A stretch of 64,000 bases of DNA. It comes from Bog-159 sp963707465. Lineage in GTDB: Bacteria; Acidobacteriota; Terriglobia; Bryobacterales; Bryobacteraceae. A model generated the notes under the pieces. It saw only the letters and a program-made list of their open reading frames with translations. It was not told the origin of the DNA and made no database searches. Positions 25,802-37,438 of this stretch are shown here, piece by piece (the first letter of the stretch is position 1; every line of letters starts with the position of its first letter). Both the position numbers and the translations under genes were made by a program. The stretch covers positions 124,001-188,000 of the forward strand of contig CAVPQK010000015.1 of assembly GCA_963707465.1 (NCBI GenBank), in the 5' to 3' direction.

Positions 25802-25917
25802 CCGGGCAACTTCCTACTCTCCCACACACTTGCCTATGCAGTACCATCGGGGCTGAGAGGCTTAACTGCCGTGTTCGGGATGGGAACGGGTGGGTCCCTC
25901 TCGCTAGGGTCACCCAG
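25802..25917 (-). rRNA. rrf: 5S ribosomal RNA
   Basis: The minus strand reads with the standard 5S core CCCATCCCGAACACGGCAG, then GTTAAGCCTCTCAGC and GATGGTACTGC. The ends pair (CTGGGTGA with the terminal TTGCCCGG). About 116 nt. It is the last rRNA of the operon, about 105 bases after 23S, followed by the terminator. Confidence 0.93.
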
Positions 25918-26021
25918 AAGGTCGCTCGACCGCGCAGAACGCGGCGAATCTCGTAAATACCGAATATTTGACGGGCCCGCGCTACGGAAAGCAACGCACT
26001 TTGCATGCGCAGTAAATTTTA

Positions 26022-28950
<2,929 letters not shown>

Positions 28951-29037
28951 TAAAATCTACTCTGCACACAAAGTGTTCTTGAAGCGCTTCGTACTTACAC
29001 ACTTCAACTTGTGTATTATAAATGCCCGTCAAATATT

Positions 29038-29053
29038 CAATTGTCAAAGATCA
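29038..29053 (-). promoter_or_regulatory. boxA-like antitermination motif before 23S
   Basis: The minus strand reads TGATCTTTGACAATTG. It shares the 13-base core GATCTTTGACAAT with the motif upstream of 16S at 31167-31179 and resembles bacterial boxA (TGCTCTTTAACA). NusB/S10-type antitermination would be expected to use it. Confidence 0.55.
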
Positions 29054-29136
29054 TAATCCTGAAGAAGTCAGGAGTCAGAAGACAGCGAAGGCGCTCGCTG
29101 TCCGCTCGACTTACTGACTGCTTCACGTTTTCTTGG

Positions 29137-29210
29137 TGGGCCTGGGTAGAGTCGAACTACCGACCTCACCCTTATCAGGGGTGCGCTCTAGCCACCTGAG
29201 CTACAGGCCC
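29137..29210 (-). tRNA. tRNA-Ile (GAT)
   Basis: The minus strand folds with acceptor GGGCCTG/CAGGCCC, a D-arm TAGCTCAGG, an anticodon stem CACCC/GGGTG around CTGATAA, and a T-arm GGTTCGA-type loop (AGTTCGACT). The 3' CCA is not encoded. It lies in the 16S-23S spacer, after tRNA-Ala and before 23S. Confidence 0.95.
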
Positions 29211-29226
29211 ATGGGGTTTGGAGAAC

Positions 29227-29302
29227 TGGTGGAGCTGGTCGGGATCGAACCGGCGACCTCCTGAATGCAAATCAGGCGCTCTCCCAGCTGAGCTACAGCC
29301 CC
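29227..29302 (-). tRNA. tRNA-Ala (TGC)
   Basis: Acceptor GGGGCTG pairs with CAGCTCC (one wobble), the anticodon stem CCTGA/TCAGG encloses TTTGCAT, and CCA is encoded. It is the first tRNA after 16S, so the order is 16S-Ala-Ile-23S, opposite to the common Ile-Ala order. Confidence 0.95.
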
Positions 29303-31102
<1,800 letters not shown>

Positions 31103-31166
31103 TGTTAGTTTAATCGCCCCGACTTTTACTCAGAGACTGACGAATGTTTCTTGTGCATCCAACCAG

Positions 31167-31179
31167 ATTGTCAAAGATC
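31167..31179 (-). promoter_or_regulatory. boxA-like antitermination motif upstream of 16S
   Basis: The minus strand reads GATCTTTGACAAT, identical over 13 bases to the motif ahead of 23S at 29038-29053. It lies about 65 bases upstream of the 16S 5' end, a normal place for boxA. Confidence 0.55.
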
Positions 31180-31460
31180 TTTGCCGCCAGCCGGACGCAT
31201 CCTTGCGGAAACGCCCGCCAACGGCAGGCCTCGAAACTTGCCGGCCCGCCCGCGCAAAATCGCGCATGCGCAGCCCAAAAATGAAAACTTTTGAAAAAGA
31301 ACTACCAGGAAGGCCGTATTCCGCTCCGGCGGTGGCCCGCCCGGAGTTTTGTTACCATTCCTTACAAGAGGATCTTAACCTTTATATCACGCTGCGCAAC
31401 GTATAAGCAAGTCGCTCACACGTCAACCGCAGCAAGACCCTCAAATTCGGCGACTTCCTT

Positions 31461-31489
31461 AGAATATCAGAACGGTTACAGACACGCAA
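31461..31489 (-). promoter_or_regulatory. Candidate sigma-70 promoter of the rRNA operon
   Basis: On the minus strand TTGCGT (31489-31484) and TATTCT (31466-31461) are separated by exactly 17 bases. It lies about 360 bases upstream of 16S, a usual distance. The call rests on hexamer match and position only. Confidence 0.4.
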
Positions 31490-31610
31490 GCCCTGTTTGC
31501 GATTATTTTCGCCGGCGCGCGCACAATCTTCGGCGTACAGCAGTATACGTCTTTTTATCAATATGTTACGGGATGAAATATTTAGCGCAGGCACGCCGTA
31601 CAATAAAGGT

Positions 31611-32507
31611 ATGCGCGCCTTTGCCCCCCTCCCCGGCGTCCTCTCTGCCCTCATCCTTCTCCCGTCCGCCGGCGCGCAGACCCTTCCGGCGATCCTCTCC
31701 CGCATCGCGGAGGAGGCCGCGGTCTTCCGCAAAGTCGCACCAGAGGTCCTGGCCGAGGAAACCCTCACCCAGCGCGCTTTGAAGGCCCCGCCGCGCTTCC
31801 ACCCCCGCGCCGGCGCAGCCGCGGCCAAACCCATCGCCCCCGCCCGCCAGACCCGCGAGATCGTCTCCGAATATAGTTTCGGCGTTCTCAAAGACGCCCC
31901 CGATTCACTGCACGAATTTCGCCAGGTGGTCTCGGTCGATGGCCAGCCGGTCTCCCCCGCCGCCGCCGCTCGCCATTCCCTCGCCCTCGGCTTGGCCTCC
32001 GCCGACGACCACGCCCGCAAGCGCATGCTGGAAGACTTCCAGCGGTACGGCCTGACGACCGCCGTCGTCGATTTCGGCCCCTTGCTCCTGCTGTTCACCA
32101 AGCGGCAGTCCGCCAACTACCATTTCGAACTGGCGGGCGAAGATCGCATCGGCGCCGACCAGGTCAAGGTCGTCTCCTACACCCAGGTCTCCGGACCCGA
32201 TCGCATGCTCGTCTTCCAGGGCCATCGCGCCATCCATCAGCCGATTCAAGGCCGCATCTACGCGCGTGTCCCCGACGGACTGCCGCTGCGTATCTCCATC
32301 GTCGAAAGCCGCGCCGGCGGCAAAACCACCTTCCGCGACGAAGCCGTGGTCGACTACACGCCCAATGCCCACGGTTTTCTGGCTCCCGCCGCCATCACCC
32401 ACAAGGGTTTCGCCGGAGACGAACTCCTGGTCGAAGACGCCTTCCGCTATACCGCCTTCCGAAAATTCGGCGCGGACTCCGCCGTCAAGTTCGAAGTCCA
32501 ACCATGA
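31611..32507 (+). CDS. Secreted hypothetical protein
   Basis: The 298-residue protein starts at ATG 31611 with a signal peptide (PGVLSALILLPSAGAQ); an upstream in-frame extension to 31497 has no signal. The mature part has a helical start (LPAILSRIAEEAAVF), then a beta-rich lipoprotein-localisation-like stretch: SEYSFGVLKDAPDSLHEFRQ, VVDFGPLLLLFTKRQSANYHFEL and GADQVKVVSYTQVSGPDRML, then IQGRIYARVPDGLPLRISI. The alternating strands recall outer-membrane lipoprotein-sorting folds, but that is weak inference. A GGGCGGGCAATC-type hairpin follows 13 bases after the stop. Confidence 0.75.
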   Translation: MRAFAPLPGVLSALILLPSAGAQTLPAILSRIAEEAAVFRKVAPEVLAEETLTQRALKAPPRFHPRAGAAAAKPIAPARQTREIVSEYSFGVLKDAPDSLHEFRQVVSVDGQPVSPAAAARHSLALGLASADDHARKRMLEDFQRYGLTTAVVDFGPLLLLFTKRQSANYHFELAGEDRIGADQVKVVSYTQVSGPDRMLVFQGHRAIHQPIQGRIYARVPDGLPLRISIVESRAGGKTTFRDEAVVDYTPNAHGFLAPAAITHKGFAGDELLVEDAFRYTAFRKFGADSAVKFEVQP

Positions 32508-32520
32508 AGGCGCGTTTCTT

Positions 32521-32585
32521 GGGGGGCGGGCAATCTTGCCCGCGGACCGGCGTCCTCGCCGGTCCACCGGCCGCAGGCCGGCGAG
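32521..32585. repeat. GGGCGGGCAATCTTGCCCGC hairpin repeat, copy 1
   Basis: GCGGGCAA/TTGCCCGC forms the first hairpin. ACCGGCG/CGCCGGT and CGGCC/GGCCG stems follow. It begins 13 bases after the preceding stop codon. Shorter copies at 46549 and 58488 share the first hairpin exactly. Confidence 0.8.
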
Positions 32586-32608
32586 TTGTTATCATTGATT
32601 GATTCCCA

Positions 32609-33421
32609 ATGGCCCGCCAACGCGCCTACCTCCTGATCACCGTCTTCGCCCTGCTGCTGGTCCTGTTCCCCTTCCTGTTCTGGTATGGCACCTGGTTCGG
32701 CCGCAAGCTGACCGACGCCCAACTCGGCGAGTACCTGGCCGACCGCGCCAAGCCGCGCCACGCGCAGCACGCCCTGGTGCAGTTGGGAGAGCGCATTTCC
32801 CGCCACGATCCAGGCGCCGCGCGCTGGTATCCGCAAGTGGTCGAGCTTTCCTACAGCCCCCTGATCGAGATCCGCCAGACCGCGGCCTGGATCATGGGCC
32901 AGGATCACACCTACGCGCCCTTCCATGAAGCGCTCCTCAAACTGATCGCCGACCCGCAGCCCATGGTCCGCCGCAACGCCGCGCTGGCGCTATCGAACTT
33001 TGGCGATCCGGCCGCGCGCCCCGAACTGCTCGCCATGCTGCGGCCCTACACCATCGTTTCCCCCACCGCCGGCGTGGTCCATTACCGGCTCAAACTCGCC
33101 GAATACGTGAACCCAGGCACGCTGGTAGCGCACGTGGGCGGCGTGGAAGTGCGCTCTCCGCTGCCCGGCGACGTTCGCGATCTGAGCCGGCCGGAAGGCG
33201 GCACGGTGCGCGCGGGCGATCCGCTGGTCGAGATCTCCGCCGACAAAGAGCACGCCTGGGAATCCCTGCGCGCGCTGTGGACTGTCGGCACGCCCGACGA
33301 CCTGGAAGTGATCGAGCGCTATGCCCGCGGCGTCTCCGGCTTGCCCGAAAAGGTGCAGGAACAGGCGCTGCTCACCGCGCGCGCCATTCAGTCCCGCCAA
33401 GGACCCGCTCACGTAAGGTGA
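32609..33421 (+). CDS. Membrane-anchored HEAT-repeat protein with barrel-sandwich-like domain
   Basis: The 270-residue protein has one N-terminal membrane segment (YLLITVFALLLVLFPFLFWYG). HEAT-like repeats follow (EIRQTAAWIMGQ, MVRRNAALALSNFGDPAARPELLAML). Residues 150-215 resemble a biotinyl/lipoyl or HlyD-like sandwich (IVSPTAGVVHYRLKLAEYVN, GTLVAHVGGVEVRSPLPGDV, VRAGDPLVEISADK), but no biotinylation or lipoylation Lys motif is clear. A last helical part closes it. The domain combination is unusual. It may scaffold envelope proteins; no function is assigned. Confidence 0.75.
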   Translation: MARQRAYLLITVFALLLVLFPFLFWYGTWFGRKLTDAQLGEYLADRAKPRHAQHALVQLGERISRHDPGAARWYPQVVELSYSPLIEIRQTAAWIMGQDHTYAPFHEALLKLIADPQPMVRRNAALALSNFGDPAARPELLAMLRPYTIVSPTAGVVHYRLKLAEYVNPGTLVAHVGGVEVRSPLPGDVRDLSRPEGGTVRAGDPLVEISADKEHAWESLRALWTVGTPDDLEVIERYARGVSGLPEKVQEQALLTARAIQSRQGPAHVR

Positions 33422-33506
33422 TAAACGACGCGCCGCGCAGTGGGGCAGGCGCTCACGGCGCCTTGTCGACCCGGCGGTTCCACCCTCAGGGACTCGTGTC
33501 CATGCC

Positions 33507-35648
33507 CTACGCCCCGTACACCGCCGTCCACGAGCGAACCGAGGGATCGACCAGCACGCGGGTCCCGTCCGCCTTCGTCGCCGCGCCCTTCACCTCCGTC
33601 ACCCGCAGCCCAGAGCCGAGCGCTGCCGGAAGCACCACCGAATCCGGCTCCCGCCCGCGCCCGCGCTCTACCGTCACCCGCCAGCGGCGTCCCCCGGCCG
33701 GCTCGAGCGAAACCGACAGACGGCCAAACCGCGTAGGCGTCCGGTCCACGCGGTACGGCTCCGCGCTGGCCAGCTCGAAATCGCCAATGCCCGGCAGCAC
33801 GCGCAGCGCCGGGCCGTCCTCCAGCGCGAGCATGTGGCGCAGAAACAGGATGCACTCGGCGCTGGCCCAGTTGTGCGGCATGTCGCCGACGTACCCGGCC
33901 GCCAGAGATCCGCGCAGCGGCTGTTCTTCGCGCCAGCAATACAGCGGCGTGGCATGGTTCAAAAAGCCGTGGAACGTGCGCCGCGCCAAATCCGGCAGCC
34001 CGTCCCAGAGGTAAACGTGCGCCACGAACGCCGCGTTGTAATTCCACACGCCCTCGTGCGGCAGCCAACCGGTCTCGGCGGGAATATCTTCCTTCGTCGC
34101 GGCCTGCATCAGTGCGATGTGGCCGCGCACCACGGGGTCGGCCGGCGCGAACAGCAAACCCGGATAAATCGCGTGTGACAGAGCCCATTGCGCGATCTGC
34201 GGTTGCGGCCGCTCGCGTTCGTTGCGCGCTGCCCAAGCCTTGTCCTCCTCCATCAGCATCGGGAGATAGTCGAACCCCGCGCGATGGCGCCGCATCTCGC
34301 GCGGCATGGCCGCCCGCAGCGCGGAGGCGAGTTCGGCGTGAAGCTGCGCGACGGGTTCGAAGCCGGGCGCCTTCAGGCTCGCGGCCGTTTCGGCCACTGC
34401 CTTCAATCCTGCCACGGCCCACAGCGTATTGGTGAACTCGGAACGCAGGCCGCCCAGGCCGCCATCGCCGAAGCCGCGCGGCAGCAGGCCGTAGCGCCCG
34501 TTGGCGCTATCTTCATTTCTGCCCTTGTCGCGCATATCGCGCAGGAACCCCGCGGCGCGCAGGATCTCCGGCCGCATTTTCAGGAAGTACGAAAAGTCCT
34601 GCGCCAGTTCGCACTGCCGGACCAGCGTGAACATCGCGATCCCGGTGTCTTTCCAGTGCTCCGCGCCGCCACCGGCGAAGATGCCGCCGTCGCCCCGCTG
34701 GCGCGCCCAGGTAGTCTCCAGACCCTGCTGCGCCTCCGCGTCGTAGCCCAGATAGCGCGCCGCTTCCAGGATGAAATGGCCGTCCACCACCCAGAGGCCG
34801 CGATAAACAGTTGGACCAACCTGGAATGTGAGACGGCCGTCCTTCATTTCGCGAGCTTGCAGAATATTGCGCGCGCAGGCGCGCAGAAACTCGCCGTAGC
34901 GCCCCGGCAACTGCCAAGCCACGCCGCCGCCGAAAGCGCGCCACTTCCGCCAGTACCCGCGAGCCTCGTCGAGCAGGGCCTGCGGCGTGGCCAGCCCGTC
35001 GCGCAGGCGCTCCGCGGGCTGCCCTTCCTGCGGCAGGCGCACAAAGCGGCGCAGCGGCCTGGACGCTTCCGCGGCGCCTTCCGGGAATGCGAAGCCATTC
35101 CGCCCGCCGAGTGGCGCATCCGATACCAGCAACGGCGCGGCGGTTCCTTCGATGAACACGGCGCTGCCTTCGCCTTCCGCCTTCACGCTGACTTCCCGCT
35201 TCGCCTTCACCGCGACAACCGGCGTGGCGTACACGCGCGGTGCCGTGCGCGGGCGCACTTCGATGATCACGTTGTCCACGCGGCCTTCGCCGGCCCGGTT
35301 CGTCGCGAATGCGGTGAGCTCGAGCCAGGCTTCCGGCCGCTCGATTCGCGTGTGGACCACGGGGACCTCCGGCGCTTCCAGGCGCTGCTCCACCACCACA
35401 TCGGGCTCCATCCCCAGCAGCGAAAACTCCACCGTCAGGCTCGCGTAACGCAGTTCACCGCGCTCCCCGGCCAGGCTTTTCGCGTGGTCGTCCGGAAAAC
35501 AGAACGCGGTCTGGCCCGAAAGGGGCGCATATCGAAAGTCGATGGCCGAGCTCTGATCGTGCGCCCCCTCGCCGCTCTGGGCCGGACGCGCGAGCGCGGC
35601 CGCCGCTACGGTGCGGGTTAGAAACTGCCTGCGGTCGAAAGTGGACAT
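33507..35648 (-). CDS. Tat-exported six-hairpin glycosidase-like protein
   Basis: This 713-residue protein starts MSTFDRRQFLTRTVAAAALA, a twin-arginine signal. Residues about 230-600 show the alternating helices and aromatic motifs of alpha/alpha six-hairpin glycosidases: QVGPTVYRGLWVVDGHFILEAARYLG around 275-300, WARQRGDGGIFAGGGAEHWKDTGIAM, and GWLPHEGVWNYNAAFVAHVYL, which includes a candidate acid Glu. A beta-rich C-terminus (SVSLEPAGGRRWRVTVERG) follows. It resembles GH78/GH95-like proteins in outline. The substrate is unknown. It lies near the GH95 gene, in a sugar-degrading neighbourhood. Confidence 0.7.
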   Translation of the reverse strand: MSTFDRRQFLTRTVAAAALARPAQSGEGAHDQSSAIDFRYAPLSGQTAFCFPDDHAKSLAGERGELRYASLTVEFSLLGMEPDVVVEQRLEAPEVPVVHTRIERPEAWLELTAFATNRAGEGRVDNVIIEVRPRTAPRVYATPVVAVKAKREVSVKAEGEGSAVFIEGTAAPLLVSDAPLGGRNGFAFPEGAAEASRPLRRFVRLPQEGQPAERLRDGLATPQALLDEARGYWRKWRAFGGGVAWQLPGRYGEFLRACARNILQAREMKDGRLTFQVGPTVYRGLWVVDGHFILEAARYLGYDAEAQQGLETTWARQRGDGGIFAGGGAEHWKDTGIAMFTLVRQCELAQDFSYFLKMRPEILRAAGFLRDMRDKGRNEDSANGRYGLLPRGFGDGGLGGLRSEFTNTLWAVAGLKAVAETAASLKAPGFEPVAQLHAELASALRAAMPREMRRHRAGFDYLPMLMEEDKAWAARNERERPQPQIAQWALSHAIYPGLLFAPADPVVRGHIALMQAATKEDIPAETGWLPHEGVWNYNAAFVAHVYLWDGLPDLARRTFHGFLNHATPLYCWREEQPLRGSLAAGYVGDMPHNWASAECILFLRHMLALEDGPALRVLPGIGDFELASAEPYRVDRTPTRFGRLSVSLEPAGGRRWRVTVERGRGREPDSVVLPAALGSGLRVTEVKGAATKADGTRVLVDPSVRSWTAVYGA

Positions 35649-35900
35649 GCCTAGATTGTAGATCCCTTTATCTCTTTCTCCGCTGCCGCCCCGCGCGGGA
35701 TACAGACATGCCCGGCGTTATTCAGCGCCTTAACTTGGGATGTCACCGCCAGCATGCTGGAGGACTCGACGAGGCTGCGCGGGGCCTCAACGTGAGCCGC
35801 AAGGCGCGCATCAAGACGCTGGTCCAGCAGGCTCCTGGCACAACGCGCGAGGCGAACGGTCCAGCTTCCGAATGGCGAGTAAGGCAGGAGTCTTTCTTGG

Positions 35901-37121
35901 CTAGTCGCTTCTTGCCGGCATCAGATTGGCACCCCTGCAAGCTGGATCAGGTTCCGTCGGAGCCGAAACCATGAGATATCCGCCCTTTATCTCGCGCACG
36001 TGGAAATAGTGAGTCGGAAGAGGTCGAGGCTCACCGCCTGGCTTTCCGGGAACCATCTTCTGCAGCGTCGAGTTGACTTGGACCTGAAAGGTTCCAGGGG
36101 TATTACACGCTCTGACGGGTCCATAGCTATCTGTGACGAACTCGGCGTCGGACTTGACCGGCGGCTCGAATTGATCGTGGACCAATTGCAGTGCTGAGCC
36201 GGCTTCTTGTGTCGAAAACGACTGGGATTCCGACCATGGCGCGGATAGCCACTCCCCCACGAAGCCTCGGGCGTTGCTGGCGATCGGTTCGATTCGGCGG
36301 ACAACTTGACGCTCGTCTACCCGATAACGATAAATCACGCAGCGTTCGGATGAGTCGATATCCATGGAGCTCGCGTTCACCCGCAATTCGAATGTGTCTC
36401 CTGAGGTCTTGACCCTTGGGCTGAAGTCGGCCCGGGAGTAGCCCCTTTCGGTGTGCCAAATCACTTTCGGCAAATCTGGGTCGGAGGCGGGCGATAGAAC
36501 GTCAATCCCGAAGCTGCTGAAGCGCGATGTGCACCAGGGTGTTCCGTGTGCAACGACAACGAGTGTTCTGGAGTCCTCTCCCTCAGGAGTAGACAAAGTC
36601 GCTGAGATGAAGAAATCTCCGAACGCATCGGAGACTTTTTTCAGAGGCGGTGCCTGCCAGCGCATTTGCTTTTTCCACGCGCCGTTGCGGAGCGCGTAGA
36701 TTAGGAGCATATGATCGTCGCCGCACGCGATATTGACGGAAAATTCTACTTCGAGGATTGTGGCGATATTGGGTGGCCGGCTCACCCGAACAATCAGGTT
36801 ACCGCCATAGTAACCTCCCGGTGCAGTTGCATTGAGGATATCAGCCATTCTGTTCTGGAGCTCGACCGGATCGACCGATGGCTCTGCGAGGGTGAGGGCC
36901 GCGTCCGCAACGCAGTTCAAGACATCCTTAAGCTGCGTTATCCGGTCTCTCGCTTCGGCCGGAACATCGGTGTCCATCTCCCCTCCCTGGACATGTTTCA
37001 ATCCCTCCTGGATAGCGTGAATGCGACTGGCAGCGTCCGCCAGTTCAGCGGGAGAGCAGGGTGTCTGAGCGCCGCAGGGAACTACAGCGCGCAATAGCAG
37101 GACCAACGGCAGACACTTCAT
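35901..37121 (-). CDS. Secreted hypothetical protein
   Basis: The 406-residue protein uses ATG 37121, which starts a signal peptide (MKCLPLVLLLRAVVPCGAQ); the longer frame to 37241 is translation of a pseudogene remnant. The mature protein has a helical part (SRIHAIQEGLKHVQGGE, DRITQLKDVLNCVADAA) and then a long beta-rich region (LIVRVSRPPNIATILEVEFS, VVVAHGTPWCTSRFSSFGID). Six or more cysteines suggest disulfides. Codon use looks less GC-biased than in neighbouring genes, which could reflect recent acquisition. No family is recognised. Confidence 0.7.
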   Translation of the reverse strand: MKCLPLVLLLRAVVPCGAQTPCSPAELADAASRIHAIQEGLKHVQGGEMDTDVPAEARDRITQLKDVLNCVADAALTLAEPSVDPVELQNRMADILNATAPGGYYGGNLIVRVSRPPNIATILEVEFSVNIACGDDHMLLIYALRNGAWKKQMRWQAPPLKKVSDAFGDFFISATLSTPEGEDSRTLVVVAHGTPWCTSRFSSFGIDVLSPASDPDLPKVIWHTERGYSRADFSPRVKTSGDTFELRVNASSMDIDSSERCVIYRYRVDERQVVRRIEPIASNARGFVGEWLSAPWSESQSFSTQEAGSALQLVHDQFEPPVKSDAEFVTDSYGPVRACNTPGTFQVQVNSTLQKMVPGKPGGEPRPLPTHYFHVREIKGGYLMVSAPTEPDPACRGANLMPARSD

Positions 37122-37131
37122 AAACTCTATT

Positions 37132-37414
37132 CTATCTTTGAGTTGCTGACGACACCGCCGTGCCGTCCGGCGACGTCTAGTCCGCCCACCACTTGTCTTC
37201 GTGGCAGAACCCGCGGCCCATCTCGATGGTGTCTGCGGCAAAATCGATCCAGTACATCGTTCTGGACGGTCGCCAGTTGCTGCACCGGATCGTAAACATC
37301 CACGCCGCGCGGCTCGAGGCCCAACGTGGCTCTCAGTTTCGGATAGGCGATCGCGGAGACCCCCGACGAACGGTGGCCCGACAGGTCCACCACCGCGCGG
37401 TCAGCAAGTACTCG
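37132..37414 (-). pseudogene. Uroporphyrinogen-decarboxylase-like remnant
   Basis: The minus strand encodes RVLADRAVVDLSGHRSSG, VSAIAYPKLRATLGLEPRGV and DVYDPVQQLATVQNDVLDRF, then after a frame change AADTIEMGRGFCHEDKWWAD, a TAG in place of an expected Trp, and TSPDGTAV. These are the N-terminal motifs of URO-D/methyltransferase-superfamily sugar-associated proteins. Only about 90 residues of a normal 350-400 remain, broken by one frameshift and one nonsense codon. It lies directly after the GH95 gene and before the gene at 37121. Confidence 0.75.
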
Positions 37415-37438
37415 TCCCCGCGAGGGCCTGCCCGCTTC

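Larger units (their letters stand above)
31103..31610. other. rRNA operon leader and divergent upstream region
   Basis: This 508-base gap between 16S (minus) and the gene at 31611 (plus) holds the rRNA leader, a boxA-like motif and a promoter candidate, listed separately. Other AT-rich hexamers are present (for example TATAAA near 31384 on the minus strand), so more than one rRNA promoter is possible. I see no protein gene. Confidence 0.6.

Noticed and set aside
34188..35621. Long open frame antisense to the six-hairpin glycosidase-like gene
   Set aside because: The opposite strand has a Tat signal and glycosidase features; this frame has none.
35649..35900. Possible small gene between two minus-strand genes (ORF at 35708)
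   Set aside because: It has no start signal or recognisable motif, and part overlaps the gene ending at 35901.
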